Below, in pieces: positions 17,844 through 27,006 of a stretch of 64,000 bases of DNA (the stretch's first letter is position 1; the number at the start of each line of letters is the position of its first letter). The stretch is from assembly GCA_007134225.1 (NCBI GenBank), contig SLLE01000052.1, positions 1-64,000 on the forward strand. The letters run 5' to 3'. The notes under the pieces were generated by a model. It was not told the origin of the DNA, searched no databases, and saw only the letters and a program-made list of their open reading frames with translations. The position numbers were made by a program, and so were the translations under genes. Source of the DNA: Tindallia sp. (GTDB lineage: Bacteria; Bacillota; Clostridia; Peptostreptococcales; Tindalliaceae).

Positions 17844-19013
17844 TTAGAGAAGGTCGTCCCGATATTGAATCACTTCGCCGTTTTCGATGTAAGTACGTGG
17901 AACACGCCTACTCACCATACAGGTGATTTCGTAATTAATGGTACCCAGTTTACGTGCCGCATCATCAACCGTATCTCCATCCGCTTCATTCGTGGCGTAC
18001 AGTGTAACCTCTTCTCCACGCTGAACATCCAGCCCAGTTACATCCACCATACATTGATCCATGCAAATCCTTCCAACCACCGGACACTTTTTGCTCTGGA
18101 TCATTACTTCCGCTTTACCACCCAACATTCTGGTGTAACCGTCTGCATAACCGACCGGCAAAGTGGCAATTTTCATTTTTTTTGGTGCTCTAAAGGTTAA
18201 TCCATAGCTAACCCCAGTGCCTTCTTCTATTTCTTTCACATGAGCAACCCTTGTTTTTAGGGCCATCACCCTTTTGAGCTTAAACTGATGATGATCCACT
18301 TCTTCGGAAGGATATAACCCGTACATCATAATTCCAGCTCTCACCATGTCCAAATGGGTTTCCGGCATATCAATAATAGCTGCACTATTCGCCACGTGCT
18401 TCATAGGGATTTGAATACCTCTACTCTCCAAATCAAGGCAGAATCCCTTGTATTTGTTCATTTGAATTCGGGCTTCATGTTTGTTTTCATCGTCTGCAGC
18501 AGCAAAGTGAGTGTAAATTCCTTCCACTTCCAGATTAGACAGTTTCGTAATTTTTTCGATCTCATCCAGGGACTGAGTAGAGGGCAGAAAGCCAAGCCTT
18601 GACATCCCTGTATCTAATTTAATGTGAATGACGGCTTTTTTGTTGGCGGCTTCCGCCTCCTTTGATATGATCCAAGCTTGTTCCATGGTGTAAATCGTTA
18701 ACGCAAGGTCTTTCTGGATTGCATGCTGTACCAACTCATCCGGCGTATATCCCAGAATCAGAATTGGTTTATCACATCCGTTATGACGAAGTTCCATTGC
18801 TTCCGTTAAGGCAGCAACTGCAAACCTGTCAACACCATATTGTTCCAAATATTCGGCAAACTGAATGGCGCCGTGTCCATATCCGTTTGCTTTAATCACG
18901 CCACAAATTTTCGTTTTATCCGGAATGTTTTTCCTGATTTCTTTGATGTTGTGTGCCAGATGGTCAAGATAAATTTCTGCCCAAACCGGTCTTTTAAGAT
19001 GCTCTGATCGCAT
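17844..19013 (-). CDS. alr: Alanine racemase
   Basis: PLP-dependent enzyme interconverting L- and D-alanine for peptidoglycan synthesis. The PLP lysine is Lys41 in GVIKANGYGHGA; the catalytic Tyr lies in GTGVSYGLTF, with CMDQCMVDVTG in the C-terminal domain. The 389-aa length is standard. ATG 19013 has GGAGGG eight bases upstream and starts 13 bp after the acpS stop, so acpS-alr form one unit, followed by the RHH/MazF pair. The NAD(P)HX epimerase/dehydratase gene that often lies between acpS and alr in clostridia is absent here. Confidence 0.97.
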   Translation of the reverse strand: MRSEHLKRPVWAEIYLDHLAHNIKEIRKNIPDKTKICGVIKANGYGHGAIQFAEYLEQYGVDRFAVAALTEAMELRHNGCDKPILILGYTPDELVQHAIQKDLALTIYTMEQAWIISKEAEAANKKAVIHIKLDTGMSRLGFLPSTQSLDEIEKITKLSNLEVEGIYTHFAAADDENKHEARIQMNKYKGFCLDLESRGIQIPMKHVANSAAIIDMPETHLDMVRAGIMMYGLYPSEEVDHHQFKLKRVMALKTRVAHVKEIEEGTGVSYGLTFRAPKKMKIATLPVGYADGYTRMLGGKAEVMIQSKKCPVVGRICMDQCMVDVTGLDVQRGEEVTLYATNEADGDTVDDAARKLGTINYEITCMVSRRVPRTYIENGEVIQYRDDLL

Positions 19014-19026
19014 TTAATTCTCCCTC

Positions 19027-19407
19027 CTAACTCACGTCGACTTCACCTATAGCGAAAGCCATTGCAAGATCACGGGTATGAGTAATGCTGATATGAATAC
19101 GCTTTATTGATTTTTGGGTTGCCATTTCTTTAGCCTTACCCTCTAATTCCACATATGGAGCTCCTGCCATGTTTTTCAGAATCAGTATTTCCCGCCAGCT
19201 AACCTTGCCAATTCCTGTACCCAGTACTTTTGCCACTGCTTCTTTGGCCGAAAAAATACCTGCAATGGTTTCTGTCCGATTTCCTCTCTCTTCGCATTGC
19301 TGTCTTTCGGTTGCTGTCATGATTCTTTCTGTGAATCTGTTGTTTCTTGCTATGGCTTGTTTTATCCTGGCAATTTCAACCAAGTCAACCCCTGTCGATA
19401 AAATCAT
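19027..19407 (-). CDS. acpS: Holo-[acyl-carrier-protein] synthase
   Basis: Transfers 4'-phosphopantetheine from CoA to apo-ACP for fatty-acid synthesis. Motifs: GVDLVEIARI (Mg-binding Asp) near the N-terminus and FSAKEAVAKVLGTG with the catalytic Glu and Lys; the C-terminal HISITHTRDLAMA strand also fits. The track's 162-aa ORF is too long; MILSTG at 19407 has CAGGAG seven bases upstream and gives the normal 126 aa. It heads the acpS-alr-antitoxin-mazF run, 160 bp downstream of the antiporter operon. Confidence 0.96.
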   Translation of the reverse strand: MILSTGVDLVEIARIKQAIARNNRFTERIMTATERQQCEERGNRTETIAGIFSAKEAVAKVLGTGIGKVSWREILILKNMAGAPYVELEGKAKEMATQKSIKRIHISITHTRDLAMAFAIGEVDVS

Positions 19408-19566
19408 TAGGATGCTCCTGTTCTTATTCACGTTTTTATCCCGATTCAACTGATGCGACATTTCCAAAATCCGCTGCGTCATAGTAGATTCTTTTTTTAG
19501 TCTGACTGATCTCAACCTTGAATTGTTTTTTTAAAAAAACATGCCGACTCTCGACCATTTCTTTAG

Positions 19567-21405
19567 TTAAACAAACAACCTGGAAATCACCAGCATCGCC
19601 ATTATGATTGCTAATAAAATGGCATAGATTAATGCATCCCCAAAAATCATGGGCCTTTCATAGCGTTGCACACAATAATCAGGAAACTTTTCACATACTG
19701 TATTGACCGGTGAATAGATGTATCTCTCCGCACTGGCCCAGCCTGGCAGCTTCAGATGGAACAGATGGAATTTCATGCCGATTAAGAACATGGCAATCCC
19801 CAGTCCATAGACAATGACCATGCCGCTTAGGTCTTTCCAATTCCAAAAGTCCATGTCCACTAAGTAGTTGGAAATAAATTCAGGATCGTAGGAGAAGGCC
19901 AGTGCCGCCGGTATTAATGCCGTATCCATCAGCCAGTTGGGCGCAACTCCAAAGAAGATGATCAGCACCGCCAGGACGCCCATAGGTGCATTCATGCTCT
20001 TAGGATCACTTATCTGTAGGGGTTCATTGTCTTTATTCTTCCTGACAAAAATAAAATAGAAAAACTTGATAAAGGAACAAACTGTTCCTGCGCTGACGAC
20101 GGTAAAGATCCATTCTGCATATTCAAATGAAGAGTGTCCATACATAAAGGCTTCTTCAATGGCATGATGCAAAACCGTTTTACTGGCGTACCCGTTAAAC
20201 AGAGGCATACCGGTAATACCGAGGGCTGCAACAAGGCATAAGGCTGCTGTGATCGGCATCTTTTTCCACAGGCTGCCCATCCGATACATGTTTGTTTCGC
20301 CAGTTTGATAATACACGGCTCCCGCCACCATAAACAGCAGCACTTTAAAGAGGGAGTGGTTCAGCGAATGATACATGCTGCCGACAAAGCCCATGGGTCC
20401 AATATAGCCCAAGTATGCAGCCACGCCGGCACCCATGATAATATATCCCATTTGAGAAACACTGTGATAAGCCAGCATTTTTTTCGTACTGCCCTGCTGC
20501 AGAGCCATAAACACACCGACCACCATGGTTAAAATACCCAGCCAGATGACCACAAATCCGATATTCTCGGATACTTCCCAAAGCATGGGATAAAACTGTA
20601 GTCCCTGGGCTGCATCCACAGAAAAGGTTACTGATATGACTTTTAAGATTCCGTATGCGCCCACTTTGATCAGTACGCCTGAAGAGAGAGCAATCACCGC
20701 AATAGGAGCACCATCATATACCCTTGGCATCCAAAAATGGAAGGGAGCCATACCAGCTTTGATCCCAAATCCTCCAATAAGAAAGAAGGCTATAAAATAT
20801 TTAATATAACCAAGCTCGCTGAAACGCACCGCCAGATTCGTCCATTCAAACGTACCGGTATATGCCGACAGCATCAATATTCCACTGAGGATCATCAGAC
20901 CCCCTATAATGCTCATGTAAAGATAAACAAAACCTGCCTCCAGCTGCTCTTCACCACGATGGTACACCATCAGTGCATAAGAGGCAAAGGTCATGATCTC
21001 AAAAAACAGGAAAAAACTCAATAAATCGCCTGCCAAAAGCGTACCGATGGTTGCGATATAGGTAACGGTATAAAAAATATAATTAATGTCTTCACGGCTA
21101 AAGAAAGCAATAAGAAGCCATAGTAAGCCAGCAAGGATTAATAATGGAAAGTTTAACAGATCCACTTTGAAAAAGATTCCTGTTTCAAACACCCCGGTAA
21201 TGTTATAAATAATTGGTTCTCTTAATACTTCCGGAAAGGTGAACAAGAACAAAAAGGTTGTGGCTAAGATATAGCCCTTAACGAGAGTTCTTCGAACGTG
21301 TCTTTCTTTAGTTCCCACCAAAGGAATGACAATCACTTCCATTGCAACGAACGTGAGGAATAAAAGCGGTAGACCGATTTGGACAATAATTCGTGCCAGG
21401 TTCAC
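19567..21405 (-). CDS. Third NuoL/MrpD-like antiporter subunit (divergent)
   Basis: Polytopic membrane subunit of the NuoL/M/N-MrpA/D family, 612 aa, about 16 TM helices; last gene of the antiporter operon. The proton-path Glu in FLFFEIMTFASYA and the Lys in GFGIKAGMAP are retained. The usual LPxAHxxAPTPxSALLSG stretch is changed to MPRVYDGAPIAVIALSSG, so this copy is divergent. The PMI-like block HSVSQMGYIIMGAGVAAY is almost the same as in the upstream gene, showing the two arose by duplication. Start is GTG 21405 with AAAGGAG upstream, 31 bp after the previous stop. Probably an ion-translocating module of a multi-subunit Na+/H+ antiporter; partner unknown. Confidence 0.85.
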   Translation of the reverse strand: MNLARIIVQIGLPLLFLTFVAMEVIVIPLVGTKERHVRRTLVKGYILATTFLFLFTFPEVLREPIIYNITGVFETGIFFKVDLLNFPLLILAGLLWLLIAFFSREDINYIFYTVTYIATIGTLLAGDLLSFFLFFEIMTFASYALMVYHRGEEQLEAGFVYLYMSIIGGLMILSGILMLSAYTGTFEWTNLAVRFSELGYIKYFIAFFLIGGFGIKAGMAPFHFWMPRVYDGAPIAVIALSSGVLIKVGAYGILKVISVTFSVDAAQGLQFYPMLWEVSENIGFVVIWLGILTMVVGVFMALQQGSTKKMLAYHSVSQMGYIIMGAGVAAYLGYIGPMGFVGSMYHSLNHSLFKVLLFMVAGAVYYQTGETNMYRMGSLWKKMPITAALCLVAALGITGMPLFNGYASKTVLHHAIEEAFMYGHSSFEYAEWIFTVVSAGTVCSFIKFFYFIFVRKNKDNEPLQISDPKSMNAPMGVLAVLIIFFGVAPNWLMDTALIPAALAFSYDPEFISNYLVDMDFWNWKDLSGMVIVYGLGIAMFLIGMKFHLFHLKLPGWASAERYIYSPVNTVCEKFPDYCVQRYERPMIFGDALIYAILLAIIMAMLVISRLFV

Positions 21406-21435
21406 AAAAGTAGGCTCCTTTCAGAATAAACAGGT

Positions 21436-23517
21436 TTACCGAACAAAAAACGTCAGGAAAAACAGTGTCACTAACAGGATCGTTGCATAAATGTATACAT
21501 CCACATTGGTGGTTTTCACATCATATCCATCGGTTATCTTTCTCGATGCACTCATTACCAGTTTTGCCACCGGTTTGTACATCACAAATTCAAAATCCAT
21601 CCACTTAGGCATATGCAAATGGAACAGATCGAATTTTTTCCCTGCAAAGAAAATTCCAAAGCCAAGCAAATAAACCGGGATCATACCTGTCACGTCTTTA
21701 TAATTGAAAAAATTCATGTCCACCAGATAATTGCCAATAAAATAAGAATCATAAGTAAAAACATTGGCAGCGGGAATGATAAAGTGATCCATCACATAAT
21801 TCGGCGCCAGCCCAATCCCTATAATCAAAAGAGCAAGTCCGCCCATGGCCATTTGCATCATCCCATTACCGCTTTTTGATAGATCCTGATGTTCTTCCGG
21901 ACATTTCCCGAGAAATACGTAGGAAAACATTTTGATAAAAGAACAGACAGTCCCGGCGCTAACGATGGTGAAAATAACCTCTGCATATTTAAAGGAATAA
22001 TGACCATACTGGTAGGCTTCATCGATAGCATGATGAAGGACAGATTTGCTGGCAAATCCATTAAAACCTGGCATGCCAGTTATGCCGAGAGCTGCGATCA
22101 AACACACCAGAGCGGAAAAGGGCATTTGTCTCCAGAGTCCTCCCAGTTTATACATGTTTCGTTCATGGGTCTTCAGGTATACGACACCGGCTACCATAAA
22201 GAGAAGGGCTTTAAACAGGGCATGGTTCACCGTATGATAGATGCTTCCGGCAAAGCCCATGGCGCCAATATAACCAAGGTAGGATGCAACGCCCACACCC
22301 ATGATAATATATCCCATTTGGCTGACGCTGTGGTACGCCAGCATTTTTTTCATATCTCCCTGCTGCAGGGCCATAAAAACGCCTACCGCCATGGTGGCAA
22401 TGCCAATCCATATAATAATGGCACCCATGTTTTGAGACAGCGACCATAAAGGATCGTCCCTACCTGTTATCATGTCTGCGGCTGGCATAAAAAAGCTGGT
22501 TGCAATTCTCAGAAGCCCGTAAGCACCTATTTTGATCAACAATCCGGATAACAGTGCCGATGCTGGTGTGGGTGCCACCGGGTGAGCTTTGGGAAGCCAG
22601 ATATGAAGCGGCAGCATTCCTGCCTTAATACCAAAACCAATCACAAAGAGGAAGGAAATAAGGTATTGAAGCCAACCGGTATCGCTCAGTTCCAGTGCCA
22701 AAAAAGCAAAATCCAAGTGATTCGTGTTGAAAAGCAATAAAAGCATCCCTACCAGTACCGATAATCCACCACCTACGCCCATATAGATATAATTGTTTCC
22801 TGCCAGAATGGATTCGGCGGACTGATTATGTGCCACCAACAAGTAGGAACTAAAGGTCATTAACTCAAAGAAAAGGAACATGGTCAGAATATCGCCGGCC
22901 ATCACCGTTCCCAGTACACCACTGAACGTAATAGCTTTAAAGAGATAAAACCGTTCCCGATGTTTCTCTGTCATCATGTATTCGTGGGCATATATACTGA
23001 CCATAAGCCATAAAATGCCGGCTGTACTCAGCATGATATAGCTAAGCATATCCACGTTGAAATGAAGCCCATAGCCAAAAACGCCTGGAATTTCATTTTG
23101 GATGCCTCCATCCATCACTTGAGGATACATGAGAAGAATCACCAGAAAGGTAGCAAAGGATGTGAAGACGACCGTAAAATCTCGAAGTTTTTCCGATCGG
23201 TATCCCACAAAAGCTTCCATTGGTCCACCAAGAAATGGTAGGATGATTGCCAGTAATGGCAGGTATGGAAAGTAAACGGCTGCGTCTAAAAATGGAAAGG
23301 CCCCTGAACAGGTACCTACAAAACGACAATACAAGTCACCTTCACGATATCTGCTGGTGGCAATGACAAACAGAATCACCAAAACCAGCGAAATAGCAAA
23401 CATAATAATACAGCTGACACAAAAATAATCCCGAGAAATATTTTGATACCATTTGTTCAGTGGTTGTCCACTCGACGGCCTTTTAGTATTTTCTTCACTA
23501 CGATTTGATATACCCAT
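21436..23517 (-). CDS. Second NuoL/MrpD-like antiporter subunit, N-terminally extended
   Basis: Polytopic subunit of the NuoL/MrpA-D family, 693 aa. The start MGISNR at 23517 has GGAGG ten bases upstream. It carries about 90 extra N-terminal residues with an additional TM (IIMFAISLVLVILF) before the canonical core. Conserved ionisable residues are all present: Glu in FLFFELMTFSSY, Lys in GFGIKAGMLP, and LPKAHPVAPTPASALLSG. The C-terminus has extra TM segments ending TLLVTLFFLTFFVR, as in NuoL or the MrpA N-terminal part. It follows mnhD by about 60 bp. It likely supplies the MrpA/NuoL-type channel missing from this split operon. Confidence 0.87.
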   Translation of the reverse strand: MGISNRSEENTKRPSSGQPLNKWYQNISRDYFCVSCIIMFAISLVLVILFVIATSRYREGDLYCRFVGTCSGAFPFLDAAVYFPYLPLLAIILPFLGGPMEAFVGYRSEKLRDFTVVFTSFATFLVILLMYPQVMDGGIQNEIPGVFGYGLHFNVDMLSYIMLSTAGILWLMVSIYAHEYMMTEKHRERFYLFKAITFSGVLGTVMAGDILTMFLFFELMTFSSYLLVAHNQSAESILAGNNYIYMGVGGGLSVLVGMLLLLFNTNHLDFAFLALELSDTGWLQYLISFLFVIGFGIKAGMLPLHIWLPKAHPVAPTPASALLSGLLIKIGAYGLLRIATSFFMPAADMITGRDDPLWSLSQNMGAIIIWIGIATMAVGVFMALQQGDMKKMLAYHSVSQMGYIIMGVGVASYLGYIGAMGFAGSIYHTVNHALFKALLFMVAGVVYLKTHERNMYKLGGLWRQMPFSALVCLIAALGITGMPGFNGFASKSVLHHAIDEAYQYGHYSFKYAEVIFTIVSAGTVCSFIKMFSYVFLGKCPEEHQDLSKSGNGMMQMAMGGLALLIIGIGLAPNYVMDHFIIPAANVFTYDSYFIGNYLVDMNFFNYKDVTGMIPVYLLGFGIFFAGKKFDLFHLHMPKWMDFEFVMYKPVAKLVMSASRKITDGYDVKTTNVDVYIYATILLVTLFFLTFFVR

Positions 23518-23577
23518 ATAGCACACGCCTCCATATGTCATAAGTCATCATTCTTCCCAATTAGAGTGCCAGTGTTC

Positions 23578-25062
23578 TTAAAAAAACGTGGGGATGGCTC
23601 TCTCAATAAAGGTCATAATGAGTTGGGGAAAAAAGCCTATAAGAATGCAAAGGCCTGCAATAATTGACATGGGAACGGTCATGCTCTTTGGTACGTCATC
23701 TACAATCATGACGTTCTCCCGATCCGTACTTTCTTTTAGAAATGCACTTATGATTATTGGCAAGTAATATACTGCATTGAGAAAGCTGCTAAGCAGAATG
23801 ACCAGTAGTATTAATGGCCTACCGGCATCCAGCACCGCAAGGCTTAGATACCATTTACTCATAAACCCGTTGATTCCCGGAATGCCAATCATTCCCAAGG
23901 CACCAATGGTAAAGACAGTCATGCTCACTGGCATTTGATAGCCGATACCTTCAAAATATCGGACATCCCTTTTACCAGTCTGATAGATAATGGAGCCGGC
24001 GCTTAAAAACAGTGCTGATTTCATTAATGCATGGGTAACCACATGAAACAGTGCGACGGATAATCCCAACTCTGTTGCCAGGCCAATGCCCAGCACAATG
24101 TAGCCAATCTGCGCAACGCTGGAGTAAGCCAGAATTCTTTTCATGTCCTTCTGCCCAATAGCAAAGACAGATCCCATAATCATTCCCACCATGGCGAAAT
24201 ATGTAAGAAACAGTGGTATGTCCAACTGCGTGACAATATCAAAACCAATCACCCGATAGATCAGTTTGATCATTGCAAACAGATAGATTTTGACCACCAG
24301 TCCGGAAAGCAATGCACTGGAGGGCGTCGGTGCGGTAGAGTGTGCATCGGGAAGCCATGTATGTAATGGAAACACCGCCGCTTTAATGCCAAATCCGGTC
24401 AAAATAAAGCCCAGCGCTACCAATATATTGCGGGGATAAACATGCCAAACTTCCTGAATAATCTCATAGTTAATCGTCATATTTAAATTACCGGTTACCA
24501 TGTATAAAAAAGCAATCCCCATCAAGATCGATACAGATCCGATGGTACCCAGCATCAAATACTTCATGCTGGCCAGCAAATTTTCTTTTTTACGCTTAAT
24601 AGAAACAATACCACAGGATGTCAGTGATAAAATTTCCATAAACACATACAGATTGAACAGATCGTTGGTCAAAATCATACCGATCATGGAAAACATGAGC
24701 AGGAAAACTAAGGTGTAATATCCGGGAACGAGATGCGGATATATCTCATGTTCAATGTCTCGATAGGAATAAAAGACAATCAGTGTCGATAAAATCATAA
24801 CCAGTGCTACCATCACAGCCGAAAACTCATCGACAACAAATTCGACACCAATCATGGGATCCCGAAGTCCAAAATGATAGACGTAAGCGCCAGTCTGAAG
24901 CACTCTAACCACCGTGGCTATCGAAAGCAGGGAGGCTACCACTAATGAGTAGGTCGTATAAATCTTAATCTCAAGATTTGATAACTTGGTCGCCAGTGGA
25001 AAAAACAAGGCCATTGCCAATAGCAATAGTAAAACATACACTGGCAGATGCATACTAATCAT
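23578..25062 (-). CDS. mnhD: Mrp/Mbh antiporter subunit D
   Basis: MrpD/MbhH-type channel subunit, 494 aa, about 14 TM helices. It has the essential Glu in LYVFMEILSLTSCG, Lys in GFGIKAAVFP and the motif LPDAHSTAPTPSSALLSG. The track's GTG start overlaps its own ribosome site; ATG 25062 (MISMHL) lies eleven bases after AAGGAG and overlaps the mnhC stop, so translation is coupled. Its position directly after mnhC matches both Mrp and Mbh gene order. Best call is proton/cation-translocating subunit D of the antiporter. Confidence 0.93.
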   Translation of the reverse strand: MISMHLPVYVLLLLLAMALFFPLATKLSNLEIKIYTTYSLVVASLLSIATVVRVLQTGAYVYHFGLRDPMIGVEFVVDEFSAVMVALVMILSTLIVFYSYRDIEHEIYPHLVPGYYTLVFLLMFSMIGMILTNDLFNLYVFMEILSLTSCGIVSIKRKKENLLASMKYLMLGTIGSVSILMGIAFLYMVTGNLNMTINYEIIQEVWHVYPRNILVALGFILTGFGIKAAVFPLHTWLPDAHSTAPTPSSALLSGLVVKIYLFAMIKLIYRVIGFDIVTQLDIPLFLTYFAMVGMIMGSVFAIGQKDMKRILAYSSVAQIGYIVLGIGLATELGLSVALFHVVTHALMKSALFLSAGSIIYQTGKRDVRYFEGIGYQMPVSMTVFTIGALGMIGIPGINGFMSKWYLSLAVLDAGRPLILLVILLSSFLNAVYYLPIIISAFLKESTDRENVMIVDDVPKSMTVPMSIIAGLCILIGFFPQLIMTFIERAIPTFF

Positions 25063-25435
25063 TGGCTTCTTCACTCCTTATCTGCATTATTTCGTCGAGC
25101 TCAATGGTGCCGTATGCATTGTATATTTTTATGATCATGCTAAGACCATAAACAGTAATACTAACGGCTACAACAATTCCCGTCAGAATCAGTGCAGAAG
25201 GCAGCGGATTAACGTATTGAATTGTTTCATTTCCTGCTGTTTGAAGGATAGGAGCGCTGCCGCTTTGAATAAATCCGATGGAAACGAAAAATAAAAAAAC
25301 GGATGTTTCCATGATGTTTATCCCAATAAGTTTCTTGATAAGATTGGGATGGGTTAACACCGTATAGAGACCAATGACAAAAAGACAGGATGAACCTATG
25401 TAATTAATGTTTTGGAGAAATAACTGAATTTGCAC
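25055..25435 (-). CDS. mnhC: Mrp antiporter subunit C (NuoK-like)
   Basis: Small three-TM subunit, 126 aa, of the MrpC/NuoK family. Recognisable are SCLFVIGLYTVLTHPNLIKKLIGINIMETSVFLFF, with the NuoK-type Glu in the second helix, and TGIVVAVSITVYGLSMI in the third. GTG start at 25435 with GAGGAG seven bases upstream, one base after the mnhB stop. Subunit C packs against D in Mrp complexes. Assignment is firm from sequence and operon position. Confidence 0.94.
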   Translation of the reverse strand: MQIQLFLQNINYIGSSCLFVIGLYTVLTHPNLIKKLIGINIMETSVFLFFVSIGFIQSGSAPILQTAGNETIQYVNPLPSALILTGIVVAVSITVYGLSMIIKIYNAYGTIELDEIMQIRSEEAND

Positions 25436-25436
25436 T

Positions 25437-25868
25437 TTAATGCTCCTCTTCTTCGTCGATCATGGTGTGAAATAATGTGATCATGGTACTCCCAACTTTA
25501 ATTCCGATGGCCAGCGTTATCATTGGTATAAAGCCGCCACTAAACACAACGCCAACTTCCCCCATGTAAAACCCTGCCGCTTTGTTGGTCAGAAATACGT
25601 ACCCGGTAAAAATTCCAACCATACCTATCAGCATGTAAAAGATGATGGCGCCACTTTCCAGCCATTTGGAAATCGAGTGGGGCATTTTCTGATGACCTTT
25701 CTCAGCTCCAAAAGCAAGTGTATAAAGAACAATACTGGCACCAAGAATGGCTCCGCCCGGAAACCCTCCACCTGGAGAAATGTGACCATGAAAAATGACA
25801 AAAAGGCCATACAGCTGAATAAAGGGTATAATCATGCGGCTGACGTTTCGAACAATCAAATCATCCAT
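25437..25868 (-). CDS. mnhB: Mrp antiporter subunit B (MbhF-like)
   Basis: Four-TM subunit, 143 aa, matching the MnhB domain: RMIIPFIQLYGLFVIFHGHISPGGGFPGGAILGASI is diagnostic, and GGFIPMITLAIGIKVG ends the conserved core. The ATG at 25868 overlaps the end of the upstream MbhE-like gene by eight bases. Needed for assembly of Mrp-type complexes in other bacteria. Called from the PGGGFPGG signature. Confidence 0.94.
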   Translation of the reverse strand: MDDLIVRNVSRMIIPFIQLYGLFVIFHGHISPGGGFPGGAILGASIVLYTLAFGAEKGHQKMPHSISKWLESGAIIFYMLIGMVGIFTGYVFLTNKAAGFYMGEVGVVFSGGFIPMITLAIGIKVGSTMITLFHTMIDEEEEH

Positions 25869-26166
25869 GGTGAGAATCCTCCTCTCCCAGCTTAGGGTCT
25901 TTTCCGACCAGAATAGTCAGAACTGCTGCAATGGAAGTAAACAACACCGTCGCTTCACCAAGTGTATCCAAGGCACGGTAATCCATAATGATATCCGCCA
26001 CCACATTGGGAGCATGAGTATCTTCCAAGGCTTCGTCCAAATAATATACCGCTACTTCATTATAAGAGGGGTTTTCAACATTTCCCATGGGCGGCATTTG
26101 CATGTAGCTGGAAATCATAATGATCAGAAGACCACCAAGGGCTGTAAACATAATAAATTTTTTCAT
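25861..26166 (-). CDS. MbhE-like / MnhB N-terminal-domain subunit
   Basis: Short membrane protein, 101 aa, resembling the MbhE fragment (part of the MrpA C-terminus plus MnhB N-terminus). It has an N-terminal TM (FIMFTALGGLLIIMI), a short loop with NEVAVYYLDEALEDTHAPNVVADIIMDYRALDTLGEATVLF, and a second TM (SIAAVLTILVG). The DYRALDTLGE motif is typical of the MrpA C-terminal region. The true start is MKKFIM at 26166 (AGGAGG eight bases upstream), not the track's 138-aa ORF. It overlaps both neighbours. This separation from MrpA is the Mbh-like arrangement. Confidence 0.88.
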   Translation of the reverse strand: MKKFIMFTALGGLLIIMISSYMQMPPMGNVENPSYNEVAVYYLDEALEDTHAPNVVADIIMDYRALDTLGEATVLFTSIAAVLTILVGKDPKLGEEDSHHG

Positions 26167-26402
26167 TTTTCCATCCTCCTGGTCCTGCTGATTACTGCAA
26201 TAAACATGATGGTCGTAACACCTGCACCAATAGCCGCTTCTGTCATTGCGACATCCGGCGACCTTAATAAAAGCCAAAGCACTGCCATAATCAAGCTGTA
26301 TGCCGCAAAAATGATCACCGCACTTAACAAATCTCTCGTTTTTTCCACTGCGATGGCACAGGTAATCAAAAATACGATAAGGATCACATTCAAGACTTGC
26401 AT
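26163..26402 (-). CDS. MbhD-like subunit (DUF4040, MrpA C-terminal piece)
   Basis: 79-aa, two-to-three-TM protein equivalent to the MbhD segment that in standard MrpA is fused at the C-terminus. The diagnostic stretch is VEKTRDLLSAVIIFAAYSLIMAVLWLLLRSPDVAMTEAAIG. Start ATG 26402; GGGGTG lies about eight bases upstream. Overlaps the following MbhE-like gene by four bases. Together these two small genes replace the MrpA tail. Confidence 0.88.
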   Translation of the reverse strand: MQVLNVILIVFLITCAIAVEKTRDLLSAVIIFAAYSLIMAVLWLLLRSPDVAMTEAAIGAGVTTIMFIAVISRTRRMEK

Positions 26403-26409
26403 CTCCTGA

Positions 26410-26727
26410 TCACCCCTTCTTTATTATTTTATGCGACTTCGAAATATCCGGGTTCGTATTATAGGCCGCCTTTGATATGATATGAGCCGCTGTTGGGTTG
26501 GTGATCCAGATAAAAACCAAAATAACAAACAGTTTTACTGTGATAATCTGAATTCCGGCATGGATCATCAAAGCAACCAAAATCAGGCCTGCTCCCAGTG
26601 TGTCGCATTTTGTGGTTGCGTGCATTCTGGAGAATGCTTCAGGCAGTCGCACTAATCCGACGGTGCCAACCATGAAAAAGAAACTTCCTCCAAACAAAAA
26701 AAGTATGATCAGTCCATTTTGAAGCAT
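26410..26727 (-). CDS. mnhG: Mrp antiporter subunit G
   Basis: Three-TM subunit, 105 aa. The MnhG hallmark GTVGLVRLPEAFSRMHATTKCDTLGAGLIL is complete. Start ATG 26727 follows AAGGAG by eight bases, twelve bases after mnhF. Fits the invariant E-F-G order of Mrp operons. Confidence 0.95.
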   Translation of the reverse strand: MLQNGLIILFLFGGSFFFMVGTVGLVRLPEAFSRMHATTKCDTLGAGLILVALMIHAGIQIITVKLFVILVFIWITNPTAAHIISKAAYNTNPDISKSHKIIKKG

Positions 26728-26739
26728 ATGGCATTCTCC

Positions 26740-27006
26740 TTACCCGAGTTTTCCTCTTTCTATGTACTTGGAAACACAAATTGTTGCAATAAAACCCATC
26801 ATGGCGTAAATCAGTGCCACATCCACAAAGGATTCCTGCCCTATAATGATAGACAGCAAAACAATTAGCATGGCTACTTTTGTGGTAATGACATTGATCG
26901 CCACAACCCGATCCACGGCAGTTGGTCCAACATAAGCTCTGAAGAGACAGAAAAACGTCATCACGGCCAGAAAAATGGACGTTGCAATAAAAGCATTTGT
27001 TAACAT
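26740..27006 (-). CDS. mnhF: Mrp antiporter subunit F
   Basis: Three-TM subunit, 88 aa from MLTNAF (27006, GGAGG seven bases upstream). The conserved LFRAYVGPTAVDRVVAINVITTK between the first two helices is diagnostic of MnhF/MrpF, related to bile-acid transporters in older annotation. It overlaps the end of mnhE by seven bases. Firm by sequence and position. Confidence 0.95.
   Translation of the reverse strand: MLTNAFIATSIFLAVMTFFCLFRAYVGPTAVDRVVAINVITTKVAMLIVLLSIIIGQESFVDVALIYAMMGFIATICVSKYIERGKLG

Noticed and set aside
19535-19560. TGCCGACTCT repeated at both ends of the antiporter operon
   Set aside because: Only ten bases match and the copy at 19542 lacks the inverted arm; chance cannot be excluded, so it is not called a repeat.
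22211-22447. Short overlapping minus-strand ORF inside the 693-aa antiporter gene
   Set aside because: Same strand but different frame; a similar shadow appears at 20345-20581 because the two antiporter genes are duplicates, which explains the resemblance.
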